Assembly (NCBI GenBank): GCA_945280365.1
Contig: CALYQD010000008.1
Location: forward strand, 54,319-118,318
From: an uncultured Apibacter sp.
GTDB lineage: Bacteria > Bacteroidota > Bacteroidia > Flavobacteriales > Weeksellaceae
Length of the DNA: 64,000 nt
Direction: 5' to 3'
Made by a program: the position numbers and the translations under genes. This document shows positions 27,601-37,557 of this stretch, piece after piece. Under the pieces are notes generated by a model. The model saw nothing but the letters and a program-made list of their open reading frames with translations. It was not told the DNA's origin and did no database searches. Within the stretch, counting starts at the first letter, position 1. The number at the start of each line of letters is the position of its first letter.

Positions 27601-28524
27601 TATAAAGAACAAAACAACTCTATTTATAAAGTTGGTTCTCAAGTTAAAAATGGAAATTTTAAAATAGAATTTTATGTACCTAAAGACATAAATTACGAAG
27701 TAGGGAAAGGAAAATTGATTTTATATTCAGACAATTCTAAAATTGACGCTTTTAATTATAAATATGATCTAAAAATTGGTGATATTAATCCTAATGGCAT
27801 TAACGATGATGAAGGACCGAAAATAGGATTATATATGAATAATTTAAATTTCGCTAACGGAGGTTTAACAGATCGATCACCATATCTTTTGGCATGTATT
27901 ACAGACAGTACGGGTATTAACTCAACCGGGTTAGGAATCGGTCATGATATTACAGGAATATTAAATAACAACGTGAATGGTACTATTATTCTGAATGACT
28001 TCTTTACCGGAGGAGAATCATCTCCTTGTTTAAATCCAAAATTGAAAGATTATCAGAAAGGCAAAGTTTGGTACAGATTATATGATTTGGATCCCGGAAA
28101 CCATACCATTACTTTTAAAGTATGGGATATTAATAATAATTCATCTACAGCAACGTTAGACTTTTTAGTCGTAGATAATGGTGATCAGGGGTTGATTATA
28201 AAAAAGCTTCTGAATTGGCCTAATCCTTTTACAACAAAAACTTTTTTCCATTTTGAACATAACTGTCCTGATATTTTAGATGTTCAAGTTCAAATTTTCA
28301 CTATATCCGGAAAATTAGTTAAAACTATCAATCAAACTGTAACTTCGCAACCTTTTAGTGAAGGGTATAGAACAGATAAATATGGAATCGAATGGGATGG
28401 ATTGGATGATTATGGAGACAAAATTGGAAAAGGCGTATATGTTTATCGTGTAAAAGTAAAAGGAACATCTGAATTTTGTAAAGGATCTGTTTCTCAAATT
28501 GAAAAATTGGTAATATTAAAATAA
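24646..28524 (+). CDS. porU: type IX secretion system sortase PorU
   Basis: Cell-surface C25 (gingipain-type) protease that removes the C-terminal signal of T9SS cargo and attaches the cargo to lipopolysaccharide. The 1292 residues comprise a signal peptide (to about residue 22), a long N-terminal beta region, the C25 domain (about 530-930) with the catalytic pair H776 in FGHGG and C814 in ISCDVS, Ig-like repeats, and its own C-terminal T9SS domain with the FlgD-like VYVYRVKVKG segment. Both catalytic residues are intact. It is followed by porV after 62 bases, the usual operon, and is divergent from gldJ. Length is close to other PorU proteins. Confidence 0.96.
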   Translation: MKRFVFFFIALYVQALLLSVEGQTITINWEGLKSASYFTGYSGKYPYFSNENYSIDGGIPTLYYDKLTDFNGDIYLSNLQWRQIEKSQLGDIPINLIPAVDQFSASITKSRDQKFISVSIKTLKKIDNTFFQLVSFNIDKKSTLLKNISTLESNLNTESILQNGEWYKIKLSKTGIYKIDYNFLKSLGINVNSINPKTIRIFGNGGKMLPEPTSDFRYENLKENAIYVSGEEDGAFNANDYILFYGQGPDYWIRESTIKHKKNIYEDYAYYFININQSPGKRISTIAYKTPNDKIYTEYDDHQFYEEDLYNLNQVGKIWVGENLSIKNNKVVDFTVHDLVSASNITCNYSWVSRNATNGKLIVLFNDTPLYSTILQPLSTELDFAIGKQTKTFTSNKNQLKFTLKFDNSSNPSAELYPDYLEVIFKQKLKFNGSQMNFRTFDAIENGKIYGFNFSPSEAFEVWDVSDIVNAKKLERATDTYNFSYQFSSIVFKNEMVAFKHAAAYIPTAVGKISNQALHSISNPDYIIITIPEFVSQANRIKNLHQTNNNLKVEVVTVNQIYNEFSSGGQDLTAIRDFLRYLYKKDNQKLKYVLLLGASSYDLKNKTGKGYNLIPTYHSYESSGINYSYATDDYITILDDNEAKMIDENANLSSSQLDIAVGRMIAKDLDEATLCVDKSVKYMNGNSSQGSPFGDWRLKTSLIVDIDSENNFHKKIEETIAQNIFEKSLKEYTLSKLYIDSYKADYTSGGARFPQVTTAIKNAFNNGNLVINYFGHGGPLSISQYRLFTKEDIKSLTNFNNDFSRLPLFITISCDVSIWDNPTLNSFGDMLYLKKNGGAYAMITTNRALSIYYGLTMNPILMKYIFSSDSNDKKYIALGEALRLSKKEFRHGDNRKISLLGDPAQSLAYPKRKIKLTKINGKDADNFSETIRALDFITLEGQVLDENDKPDTSFSGSIQTILYDKPIEKKTLNNFNLNSLNPPLEYKEQNNSIYKVGSQVKNGNFKIEFYVPKDINYEVGKGKLILYSDNSKIDAFNYKYDLKIGDINPNGINDDEGPKIGLYMNNLNFANGGLTDRSPYLLACITDSTGINSTGLGIGHDITGILNNNVNGTIILNDFFTGGESSPCLNPKLKDYQKGKVWYRLYDLDPGNHTITFKVWDINNNSSTATLDFLVVDNGDQGLIIKKLLNWPNPFTTKTFFHFEHNCPDILDVQVQIFTISGKLVKTINQTVTSQPFSEGYRTDKYGIEWDGLDDYGDKIGKGVYVYRVKVKGTSEFCKGSVSQIEKLVILK

Positions 28525-28586
28525 AATATATTTTTGTAATAAAAAAAGCTATAATTCAAAATAATATTATTTAACTCAAATAGTTC

Positions 28587-29747
28587 ATGAAAAAAAGAAT
28601 TTTAATTATGACGTTATTATTATTTAGTGCCTTTAAGGCTCAGAATAGAAATTACGCCATTGTTACCGGAGCCCCATTCCTTAGAATCTCACCAGATGCG
28701 CGTTCGGGTGGTTTAGGTGATCAGGGGGTTGCCACTTCACCCGATGGATTTTCACAATTTTGGAATCCATCGAAATATGTATTTGGAACAAGTTATTCAG
28801 GAGTTGGACTTTCCTATACTCCTTATATGAATAAACTAACTAGTGATGTATTTTTATTAAATGGTACTTTTTATACATTTCTAGGAGAAGAAGAAAGAAG
28901 TACACTAGGTGCAAGCATTTATTATTTTAACATGGGAGAAATTCAACTTAATGAGCTATTAGGTAATAATATCGTTGAAAAAGGAATTTCCAAACCGAAT
29001 GAATTTTCAATTGATGTTTCTTATGGCCTTAAATTAGCTGATGTATATTCCATGGCTGTAACAGCGAGATATATCCGTTCGGATTTATTCAATAATGTTG
29101 ATAATTCATCTGCACAAACAAAGGCTGCAAATACATTCGCAGTAGATGTAACTGGATATTTTCAATCTGATAAAAGCCGTTCTTTCAATAACTATGAAGG
29201 TAGATGGAGAGCCGGTTGGGGAATTTTTAATATGGGACCTAAATTAGATTATTCCGATAATAAAGAAAATTCAAGCTATTTGCCTACAAATTTAAGACTA
29301 GGAGTTGGCTATGACTTGTATTTCGATGAAGAGAACAAATTAGGACTTACCTTAGAAGCATCCAAGCTATTAGTACCGGCACCAGAAGAAGTCAAAAATC
29401 CTGACGGAAGCATTACCTATAAAGTTCCCGATAAGAGTTTTATTTCTGGTATGTTTAATTCTTTCAGCAATAAAGATGTAGGAAAAGAAATTACTTACAG
29501 TATATCAGGCGAATATACATACAATAATGCTTTTTCATTCCGAACCGGATATTTTTACGAGAATCCAGATAAAGGAGGTAGGCAATATGTTACACTGGGA
29601 GCAGGTCTTAAATATCAATCATTTGGAATTGATTTTTCATACCTAATTACTACATCAAGTATAAACAACGCGTTGGATAATACCTTACGATTTGGATTAA
29701 CATGGGATTTTGGAGGTGATGCTACAAATGCCTACGATAATTATTAA
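28587..29747 (+). CDS. porV: type IX secretion system outer-membrane shuttle protein PorV
   Basis: A 386-residue FadL-like 14-strand outer-membrane barrel. A signal peptide (MKKRILIMTLLLFSAFKAQ) is followed by the family signature APFLRISPDARSGGLGDQGVA and SQFWNPSKYVF, then alternating strands to the terminal FGLTWDFGG. PorV binds the C-terminal signal of cargo at the translocon and passes it to the PorU-containing attachment complex. It is co-transcribed with porU and closed by a terminator 34 bases beyond its stop. Confidence 0.97.
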   Translation: MKKRILIMTLLLFSAFKAQNRNYAIVTGAPFLRISPDARSGGLGDQGVATSPDGFSQFWNPSKYVFGTSYSGVGLSYTPYMNKLTSDVFLLNGTFYTFLGEEERSTLGASIYYFNMGEIQLNELLGNNIVEKGISKPNEFSIDVSYGLKLADVYSMAVTARYIRSDLFNNVDNSSAQTKAANTFAVDVTGYFQSDKSRSFNNYEGRWRAGWGIFNMGPKLDYSDNKENSSYLPTNLRLGVGYDLYFDEENKLGLTLEASKLLVPAPEEVKNPDGSITYKVPDKSFISGMFNSFSNKDVGKEITYSISGEYTYNNAFSFRTGYFYENPDKGGRQYVTLGAGLKYQSFGIDFSYLITTSSINNALDNTLRFGLTWDFGGDATNAYDNY

Positions 29748-29780
29748 AATTTTTAAATTAAATTTGCCACTTACATAAAG

Positions 29781-29809
29781 AATCACTCTACCTAAGAGTG
29801 ATTTTTTTT
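29781..29809 (+). terminator. terminator of the porUV operon
   Basis: AATCACTCT (29781-29789) and AGAGTGATT (29795-29803) form a 9-bp stem with a 5-base loop, followed by an eight-T run. Confidence 0.85.
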
Positions 29810-29832
29810 ACCTTTTCAAAAATTATATTACG

Positions 29833-30846
29833 ATGTTTACATATGAAAAATTAATTGAAATTAAACAACTAATAAAAGAAAAAGAAAATATACTTATCCT
29901 TGCACATCAAAATCCAGATGGCGATGCCATAGGATCTTCATTAGGCTTATATCATTTTTTACATAAAATAGGTGTTCAATCAACTATAATTGTTCCCAAT
30001 GAATTTCCTAAGTTTTTAAAATGGATGCCTGATGCTAAAAATATAATTATCGGCGAATATCGAACTAAATTTGTAGATATAGCATTTAAAAATGCAGATT
30101 TAATTTTTTGTCTTGATTTCAACACATCTACAAGGATTAATCAGCTTGAAACAAAATTAAATGAATCAAAAGCCATTAAAATTTTAATTGATCATCATCA
30201 AAATCCAGATTGTTTCGATTATGTTTATTCAGATACTTCACAACCGGCAACTTGTCAAATGATATATAAATTTATCGAAACGTTGGGAGAAGTATCAAAA
30301 ATCGATGAAAATATTGCTACCTGTCTTTATACGGGAATTTTAACTGATACAGGAAGTTTCCGTTTTAAAAATACCACTTCAGAAACTCACAAAATAATAG
30401 CTTCACTCATTGATATGGGAGCCCAACCCAATATTATTTCATCTAATATTTTTGATTGTAATACTCCCGAAAGACTTAAGCTATTAGGTACCGTATTGGA
30501 TTCAATAGAATTAATCCAGGATAAAAATACAGCTATTTTATATATCACTAAAAATCAACTACTTGAATTTGGGTATCAGAAAGGTGATACAGAAGGATTT
30601 GTTAATTATGGACTCTCTATAATCGGAATAAAATTTGTTGCTTTCTTTATGGAAGATATTCAAAATGATTTCGTTAAAATTTCTTTCAGATCCAAAGGAG
30701 AATTTGATGTAAATAAATTTTCAAGAAAATATTTTAGTGGAGGCGGGCATATTAATGCTGCAGGTGGGAAAAGCGAACTTTCTCTTATGGATACCATTTC
30801 AAGATTTAAAAATATTATTAAAACTGAAGTAAATGAAATTTCTTAA
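29833..30846 (+). CDS. DHH/DHHA1 phosphoesterase (NrnA-like oligoribonuclease / pAp phosphatase)
   Basis: A 337-residue cytosolic phosphoesterase. The DHH domain shows AHQNPDGDAIGSSLGLY near 23-39, FCLDFN near 96 and IDHHQNPD near 118-125; the DHHA1 domain ends with the GGGHINAAGG signature near 308-317. NrnA-type enzymes degrade short RNA oligomers (nanoRNA) and dephosphorylate 3'-phosphoadenosine 5'-phosphate. All metal-binding residues visible in these motifs are intact. It overlaps gldI by 14 bases, so the two are translated from one message. Confidence 0.93.
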   Translation: MFTYEKLIEIKQLIKEKENILILAHQNPDGDAIGSSLGLYHFLHKIGVQSTIIVPNEFPKFLKWMPDAKNIIIGEYRTKFVDIAFKNADLIFCLDFNTSTRINQLETKLNESKAIKILIDHHQNPDCFDYVYSDTSQPATCQMIYKFIETLGEVSKIDENIATCLYTGILTDTGSFRFKNTTSETHKIIASLIDMGAQPNIISSNIFDCNTPERLKLLGTVLDSIELIQDKNTAILYITKNQLLEFGYQKGDTEGFVNYGLSIIGIKFVAFFMEDIQNDFVKISFRSKGEFDVNKFSRKYFSGGGHINAAGGKSELSLMDTISRFKNIIKTEVNEIS

Positions 30847-31387
30847 TAATACTTATCTTATTTTACTAAGCATATTTTTATTCAATACTTGTCAGAAAAA
30901 AGAAATTTTTCTTCCTGAAAATAAGTATACATCGAAATATAAAAATGAAATATTAAAAAATTCAAAAGAAAGAGAAGATAAGGAAAGAAATTTCTTACAA
31001 AAATGGATTAATATGCGAGAAGATTCCTTACATCAAAAGTTTTTAGCTACTTCCTCAGGAATATGGTTTCGATATGTAATAGAAAAAAAATTATTAAAGC
31101 CTAAAAATAATGACGGTGTAATCTATTCAGCAGAAATTAAGACCCTTTCAGGTGATATTATATATAGCTTCGATGAATTTGGTGAAAAACAAGGAATTTT
31201 AGGAAAATTTAAAGAAATACGAGGCATTGAAAGTGCTCTATATATGATGGGGAAAGGCGATGTTGCTGAAATAGTACTTCCCTCTTTTACCGCGTATGGA
31301 CTCTATGGAGACGAGAATAAAATAGGTGCTTACGTACCTTTGTTAATTACCTTAAAGTTAATTAATGTAAAAACCAATTTCGATTAA
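30833..31387 (+). CDS. gldI: gliding-motility associated FKBP-type lipoprotein GldI
   Basis: A 184-residue lipoprotein with lipobox ending at C20 (LFLFNTC), a charged linker of about 45 residues, and an FKBP-like peptidyl-prolyl isomerase domain (about 70-180). The FKBP core is visible in SSGIWFRYVIEKK, GDIIYSFDE, IRGIESALYMMGKGDVAEIVLPS, AYGLYGDENKIGAYVPL. GldI is required for gliding in Flavobacterium and is thought to help fold periplasmic or outer-membrane components. The position directly behind an nrnA-like gene is the usual one. It starts within the upstream gene and ends at a hairpin shared with ribF. Confidence 0.92.
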   Translation: MKFLNNTYLILLSIFLFNTCQKKEIFLPENKYTSKYKNEILKNSKEREDKERNFLQKWINMREDSLHQKFLATSSGIWFRYVIEKKLLKPKNNDGVIYSAEIKTLSGDIIYSFDEFGEKQGILGKFKEIRGIESALYMMGKGDVAEIVLPSFTAYGLYGDENKIGAYVPLLITLKLINVKTNFD

Positions 31388-31418
31388 ATAGCTTTTATTT
31401 TCTTTAATAATATAAAAT

Positions 31419-31448
31419 CCCTAATAAATAAAAATATTAGGGCATTTT
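31419..31448. terminator. bidirectional terminator between gldI and ribF
   Basis: CCCTAATA (31419-31426) and TATTAGGG (31435-31442) with an 8-base A-rich loop; plus-strand T run at 31445 onward. The ribF stop codon lies inside the right arm. Confidence 0.75.
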
Positions 31449-32366
31449 TTTAAAATAATTAATCGTATTCTCTTTATCTATAGCTAACCTATTTTTCAAT
31501 TCCTCTAAAGATGAGAATTTATTTTCATCACGAGATCTGTCATAAAAATAAATTTCTATTTCCTCCCCATAAATATCCCTATTAAAATCAAGTATATGCA
31601 CTTCAATTTGTTTATTTAATCCATTAACTGTAGGTCGCTTTCCAATATTCATCATCCCATAAAAATAGTTTTCTTTAATTTTTACCTTAACAAAATAGAC
31701 TCCATTTTTGGGACAAATTTTATGTTCGTCAATTTCAATATTTGCAGTAGGAAAGCCTAAAGTTGCACCAATTTTATCTCCCTTAATAACTTTTCCTTTC
31801 ATTAGAAAGTTGTATCCTAAATACTCATTAGCTCTAATAATTTTACCTTCGCTAATTTTATTTCTAATTTTCGTAGAACTAATAACGGAATTATTTCCGC
31901 TTAAAGCAGGAAGTTTATAAAGCTTAAAACCGAATTGCTTGGAAAACATTTGCAAACGTTCATAATTTCCATCTCTATTATTTCCGAATTGATGATCATA
32001 TCCGATAACAAGAGAGTGTATGTGCAAACGGGCGACTAATATATCTCTGACAAATTCCAACGCGCTTAATTGGCTAAAGTCTTTAGTAAATTCCTGAATA
32101 AACAAATGTTGAACATTAAATTTTTCCAACAGTTGTATCTTTTCTTCTAAAGTAGTAAGTAATTCAAATCCAGTAAAAGGTTGTAAAACTAAACGCGGAT
32201 GTGGATTAAAGGTCATCACAGCTGTTTCAGCTTCCTCCTTTTTTGCAATATCGCTTAAATATTTTAACACATATTGATGTCCTAAATGTACTCCATCGAA
32301 CATACCCAAGGTTAAGATTATTTTATGATTTTTTGATATATTTAGATTTTTTGTATGAATATTCAC
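31437..32366 (-). CDS. ribF: bifunctional riboflavin kinase / FAD synthetase
   Basis: Converts riboflavin to FMN and FMN to FAD. In 309 residues the N-terminal nucleotidyltransferase domain shows LGMFDGVHLGHQYVL near 20-34, TFNPHPRLV near 49, IGYDHQFGNNRDG near 120 and the ISSTKIRNKISEGKI motif near 165; the C-terminal kinase domain shows GDKIGATLGFPTANI near 195 and a late YGEEIEIYFYDRSRDE. Both activities therefore look intact. It is divergent from atpD, with the two -7 elements about 45 bases apart. Confidence 0.97.
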   Translation of the reverse strand: MNIHTKNLNISKNHKIILTLGMFDGVHLGHQYVLKYLSDIAKKEEAETAVMTFNPHPRLVLQPFTGFELLTTLEEKIQLLEKFNVQHLFIQEFTKDFSQLSALEFVRDILVARLHIHSLVIGYDHQFGNNRDGNYERLQMFSKQFGFKLYKLPALSGNNSVISSTKIRNKISEGKIIRANEYLGYNFLMKGKVIKGDKIGATLGFPTANIEIDEHKICPKNGVYFVKVKIKENYFYGMMNIGKRPTVNGLNKQIEVHILDFNRDIYGEEIEIYFYDRSRDENKFSSLEELKNRLAIDKENTINYFKKMP

Positions 32367-32389
32367 AGGTGTTTAAAACAAATTATCTG

Positions 32390-32397
32390 CAAAAATA
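32390..32397 (-). promoter_or_regulatory. -7 promoter element of ribF
   Basis: Plus-strand CAAAAATA gives TATTTTTG on the minus strand, 23 bases before the ribF start. Confidence 0.55.
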
Positions 32398-32442
32398 TGA
32401 TTTTTTTTGATATTTTTTCAAGGCATATAAGCATTAAAATAC

Positions 32443-32450
32443 TATATTTG
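32443..32450 (+). promoter_or_regulatory. -7 promoter element of atpDC
   Basis: TATATTTG, 42 bases before the atpD ATG. Confidence 0.55.
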
Positions 32451-32480
32451 CAATACCTTAAATGAAATGTAATTAATTGA

Positions 32481-34007
<1,527 letters not shown>

Positions 34008-34034
34008 AGTATCTCAGTAATAATTTTAATTCTG

Positions 34035-34301
34035 ATGAAAATACAAATACTTACCCCAGAAGAAGTTATTTTTGATGGTGAAGTGTCTTCTATCTCAGTT
34101 CCCGGTTCTATGGGGGAATTTCAAATGTTAGAAAATCATGCTTCTATTGTTTCAACACTCGAACCAGGTACTATTAAACTTGAGAATATAAGTTCCACTT
34201 CATCTCACAAACTAAAAGATGACGGAAAATATAAAATATTTACAATTAAAAGCGGATTATTAGAATTTAACAATAATAAAGGAATTATACTTTGTGATTG
34301 A
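34035..34301 (+). CDS. atpC: F1Fo ATP synthase subunit epsilon (short form)
   Basis: An 88-residue protein matching only the N-terminal beta-sandwich of subunit epsilon: MKIQILTPEEVIFDGEVSSI, GSMGEFQMLENHASIVSTLEPG and the terminal FTIKSGLLEFNNNKGIILCD. The two-helix C-terminal domain that inhibits ATP hydrolysis in E. coli is absent, which is normal in Bacteroidota. It connects F1 with the c-ring. Co-transcribed with atpD and closed by a strong terminator. Confidence 0.93.
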   Translation: MKIQILTPEEVIFDGEVSSISVPGSMGEFQMLENHASIVSTLEPGTIKLENISSTSSHKLKDDGKYKIFTIKSGLLEFNNNKGIILCD

Positions 34302-34330
34302 TTTATAGTTTAATAATAATATATTTATAA

Positions 34331-34357
34331 AAAAGGATTGAGATTTCAATCCTTTTT
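34331..34357 (+). terminator. terminator of atpDC
   Basis: Perfect 11-bp arms AAAAGGATTGA (34331-34341) and TCAATCCTTTT (34346-34356) with a 4-base loop and a seven-T run. Confidence 0.88.
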
Positions 34358-34434
34358 TTATTTAAAATATTTTATATTATTCTTACGCTATAAAACACAT
34401 AATTAAATAACTAAATATACATACAAAGATAAAA

Positions 34435-35112
34435 TTATGCTTTCAGCTTGAAATTTAAATATGTTATCGGTTTACCCTCATTTAAGAACATTTTCTCATA
34501 AAAGGTTTTTATTTCTCTCACATAGCTTGGTAATTCATATTCTGGCGCTCCATAGATATCATGATGAGAAGACAATACTTTATATCCCATTCCATTTATT
34601 AGACCATTAGCATAACCATGTAAAAATTCACTATCAGTTTTTAAATGTATGGTTCCCTCCTCCTTCATTATTTTTTTATATTTATCCAAAAATATAGGAT
34701 TTACCAAACGATGTTTAGTCCTTTTATATTTAATTTGAGGATCTGGAAAAGTGATCCAAATTTCGTCCACTTCTCCGATTGAAAAAACATATTCGATTAA
34801 TTCAATTTGAACACGTAAAAAACCCACATTACTAATATTCTGCTCAGTTGCAGTTTTAGCACCTCTCCAAAAACGTGCACCTTTGATATCTATACCTAAA
34901 AAATTTTTATTAGGAAAGTATTTAGCCAAGCCTACCGTATATTCTCCTTTTCCACAACCTAATTCTACAATTATGGGATTATCATTTTTAAAAAATTTCT
35001 CTTTCCAATTACCTTTATAAAGAAAATTTGACATTACTTCCTCACGTGTAGGTTGTATAACGTTATTAAATGTCTTATTTTCAGCAAATTTACGAATTTT
35101 ATCCTTACCCAT
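34435..35112 (-). CDS. trmB: tRNA (guanine-N7-)-methyltransferase
   Basis: Makes m7G46 in the variable loop of tRNA using SAM. The 225 residues show the SAM loop VELGCGKGEYTVGLAK near 49-64, GIDIKGARFWRGAK near 73-86, and the TrmB signature WITFPDPQIKYKRTKHRL near 119-136. A flavobacterial N-terminus (MGKDKIRKFAENKTFNNVIQP) is present. Monocistronic, with its own -7 element; it converges on atpC. Confidence 0.96.
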   Translation of the reverse strand: MGKDKIRKFAENKTFNNVIQPTREEVMSNFLYKGNWKEKFFKNDNPIIVELGCGKGEYTVGLAKYFPNKNFLGIDIKGARFWRGAKTATEQNISNVGFLRVQIELIEYVFSIGEVDEIWITFPDPQIKYKRTKHRLVNPIFLDKYKKIMKEEGTIHLKTDSEFLHGYANGLINGMGYKVLSSHHDIYGAPEYELPSYVREIKTFYEKMFLNEGKPITYLNFKLKA

Positions 35113-35129
35113 ATTTTAATATTGAATTA

Positions 35130-35137
35130 CAAAAATA
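35130..35137 (-). promoter_or_regulatory. -7 promoter element of trmB
   Basis: Plus-strand CAAAAATA gives TATTTTTG on the minus strand, 17 bases before the start codon. Confidence 0.55.
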
Positions 35138-35436
35138 AAGATATTCAAAGATATTTCAAATTTCTTGATTTTCTATTCTATAAACATTTTATAGCATCTA
35201 TAAATAATTGTATTTTATACAAAATTTAATAATTATTTAAAAAACAATTTTTGCACATGAAGTTTTATAACTGTTAAATGGATAATGCATCAAAATTATT
35301 ATTTCTTCAATTTTATATTTATTAGTAAAAAAATAGTTTAACATTTTAATAAAATTAATTAAAATTCGATAACTAAAATATTCATTAACTTCAAATTAAT
35401 TTAATATTTTTATCAATCAAACACTATTTATAACAT
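35138..35436. other. gene-free divergent intergenic region trmB / MFS gene
   Basis: About 300 bases of very AT-rich DNA. No ORF, dyad with GC-containing arms or convincing TAnnTTTG box for the MFS gene was found. Confidence 0.45.
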
Positions 35437-36615
35437 ATGGATGTTTCTCAACCCAAACTTACTTCTAAAATACTTTGGCTAATGGCTATAAGTTCAGGAT
35501 TAGTTGTAGCAAATAATTATTATAATCAACCTTTGTTAGGTTTAATGGCAAAGGATTTTAATGTAAGTGAATCTAAAATAAGTGGTATAACTATGTTTAC
35601 TCAGATTGGATATGCTTGTGGGTTATTTTTTCTTATTCCTTTGGGAGATATGTTTAGAAGAAAAAAAATTATACTTATTGATTTTATTTTCATTATTGGA
35701 AGTTTACTAGCAATGTCAATAAGTCCTTCCGTTGAATTATTGATTCCGATAAGTTTCATTATTGGTTTTACATCAGTTATTCCTCAACTATTCATCCCTA
35801 TGGCTGCCACTTTAGCATCAGCCGATGAGAAACCAAAAGCAGTAGGTTTTGTCATGAGCGGCTTATTAATAGGTATTTTAGGATCAAGAGTTTTAAGTGG
35901 ATATATAGGTGATATTTACGGTTGGAGAGAAATGTACTATATAGCAGTATTAATTATGTGTGTTCTGTATATATTAATATATTTTTATCTTCCGGAAATT
36001 TATCCTAGCTTTAAGGGAAGCTATAAAAATTTAATGTTATCACTTATACAACTTTTTAAATCTAATAGCTCTTTACGTTCAGCTGCATTAAGAGGTGGCT
36101 TAAGTTTTGCGTCTTTAAGTGCTTTTTGGACACCTTTGGTATTTCATCTAGAAGAAAATTTTCATTTAAGCGATGGTAATGCAAGTAATATTGCCGGTAA
36201 ATTTGGTCTGATAGGAGCTTTCGGTGCTTTAGCTGCTGCTTTAATAGGTAAAGTAATATCCAAATACAACAAAAATACTATATTAGTTTTCACGACTCTC
36301 ATGATATTACTTTCATGGATTATTTTCTACTATGGTGGTAATAACTATATTGGATTGACATTAGGAATCATATTAATTGATATAGGAGTACAATCCACAC
36401 AAATTACTAACCAGTCTATCATCTTTTCCAATCATCCTGAGGTTGGAAATCGGGTAAATACTATTTATATGACTAGTTATTTTATTGGTGGATCATTAGG
36501 AACATTTATTTCAGCATATGCTTTTGAAAGATATAATTGGGTAGGAGTTATTGGTGTTGGAAGTTCTTTTGCTCTATTAATGTTAATATTTCATTTATTT
36601 TCTACCAAAAAATAA
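35437..36615 (+). CDS. MFS transporter (drug/sugar efflux type)
   Basis: A 392-residue inner-membrane protein with about 12 hydrophobic helices. The loop 2-3 motif of the major facilitator superfamily appears as PLGDMFRRKKIILID near 67-81, and helix 5 has the antiporter-like LIGILGSRVLSGYIGDIYGWREMY. The helix-1 segment SSGLVVANNYYNQPLL is typical of a set of Bacteroidota and proteobacterial MFS proteins labelled as arabinose-efflux-like or chloramphenicol-resistance-like. Its substrate cannot be inferred. It is monocistronic with no adjacent regulator. Confidence 0.88.
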   Translation: MDVSQPKLTSKILWLMAISSGLVVANNYYNQPLLGLMAKDFNVSESKISGITMFTQIGYACGLFFLIPLGDMFRRKKIILIDFIFIIGSLLAMSISPSVELLIPISFIIGFTSVIPQLFIPMAATLASADEKPKAVGFVMSGLLIGILGSRVLSGYIGDIYGWREMYYIAVLIMCVLYILIYFYLPEIYPSFKGSYKNLMLSLIQLFKSNSSLRSAALRGGLSFASLSAFWTPLVFHLEENFHLSDGNASNIAGKFGLIGAFGALAAALIGKVISKYNKNTILVFTTLMILLSWIIFYYGGNNYIGLTLGIILIDIGVQSTQITNQSIIFSNHPEVGNRVNTIYMTSYFIGGSLGTFISAYAFERYNWVGVIGVGSSFALLMLIFHLFSTKK

Positions 36616-36844
36616 AAATTAAATGTTTTATTTTTCTCTAATAATTTATTTTATCTAGGTTAATTCTATTTTCCGATATTAATTATTAAAGTTAAAGTTA
36701 TAATTTTATTAATTGAGTTGAAATTAAGAGATAATATTTCAATATTTTTTTTATCTTCATCTTATTGTTAAATTCATATTTTTATTACTAAATTTCAATT
36801 AAATTTTCAAATTTAAAGATAAAAAGAAATGATTATAACAAATA

Positions 36845-36873
36845 AAAAACTCCTATCAAAGATAAGAGTTTTT
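36845..36873 (-). terminator. terminator of the outer-membrane barrel gene
   Basis: AAAAACTCCTATC (36845-36857) and GATAAGAGTTTTT (36861-36873) pair with a single mismatch and a 3-base loop; 22 bases beyond the stop of the minus-strand gene. Confidence 0.75.
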
Positions 36874-36895
36874 AGATTTTTTTAAGCATAAGAAG

Positions 36896-37483
36896 TTATT
36901 TCGATTGAGGTATATAGATTTGAAATCCTAAACCGAATCCTAAACCACTTTGTTTATTTCCATTGTTTACATTTTGCACAGCTTCTGCATAGTTGTATCC
37001 TACAGTTGCTTCTAAAGCAACAGAATGTGTAATAAAGTGAGCATATCCTACATTCACGCCAAAAGCAAATCCACTATCTGAACTACCATTAACTGCTGCT
37101 CCTTTAAAACCTATATCACCTTCAGCAAAAAATCTACCTGTTTCTTTAGCGCCTTCAGGGATATAATATCTAACAAATGGCATAACTCCGTAATTCCAGA
37201 TTGGTTTAGAGTCATCTTGAAAAACAGCTCCGAAATCAATGGTTGCACCGACAGCTATTCCTTTAGAAAGAAAGTAACCTACTCTAGGAGTTAAATTGAA
37301 AGAAAAAGCTTCGTTTTCAAAATCATAACCAAGATTAGTAATACCTGCTCCAGTTACCCAACTTCCCTTTTGTATTGGTGAAGAACCTACGTTTGAAGAA
37401 GTTTGAGGTGTAGATACAATCTGTGCATTTAAAGTTGCCATACTACCTAAAAGAATAGTAAACAATAAAAGTACTTTTTTCAT
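36896..37483 (-). CDS. small outer-membrane beta-barrel protein
   Basis: A 195-residue protein beginning at the ATG at 37481-37483, where a clean signal peptide starts (MKKVLLLFTILLGSMATLNAQ); an upstream in-frame start would place 12 polar residues ahead of it. The mature part is a series of 8 or so amphipathic strands (SWVTGAGITNLGYDF, FSFNLTPRVGYFLSKGIAVGA, WNYGVMPFVRYYIP, RFFAEGDIGFKGAA, FAFGVNVGYAHFITHSVALEA, SGLGFGLGFQIYIP), i.e. an OmpA-membrane-domain-like or outer_membrane_beta-barrel_2 protein. Such proteins are abundant in Bacteroidota and rarely have a known role. It lies 74 bases downstream of guaB on the same strand. Confidence 0.85.
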   Translation of the reverse strand: MKKVLLLFTILLGSMATLNAQIVSTPQTSSNVGSSPIQKGSWVTGAGITNLGYDFENEAFSFNLTPRVGYFLSKGIAVGATIDFGAVFQDDSKPIWNYGVMPFVRYYIPEGAKETGRFFAEGDIGFKGAAVNGSSDSGFAFGVNVGYAHFITHSVALEATVGYNYAEAVQNVNNGNKQSGLGFGLGFQIYIPQSK

Positions 37484-37557
37484 GTTAAATTTATTTATAA
37501 ATAATATAGCAGACGACAAAACTTATGCCAAAATTTTAACAAATAATTATATTTTTT

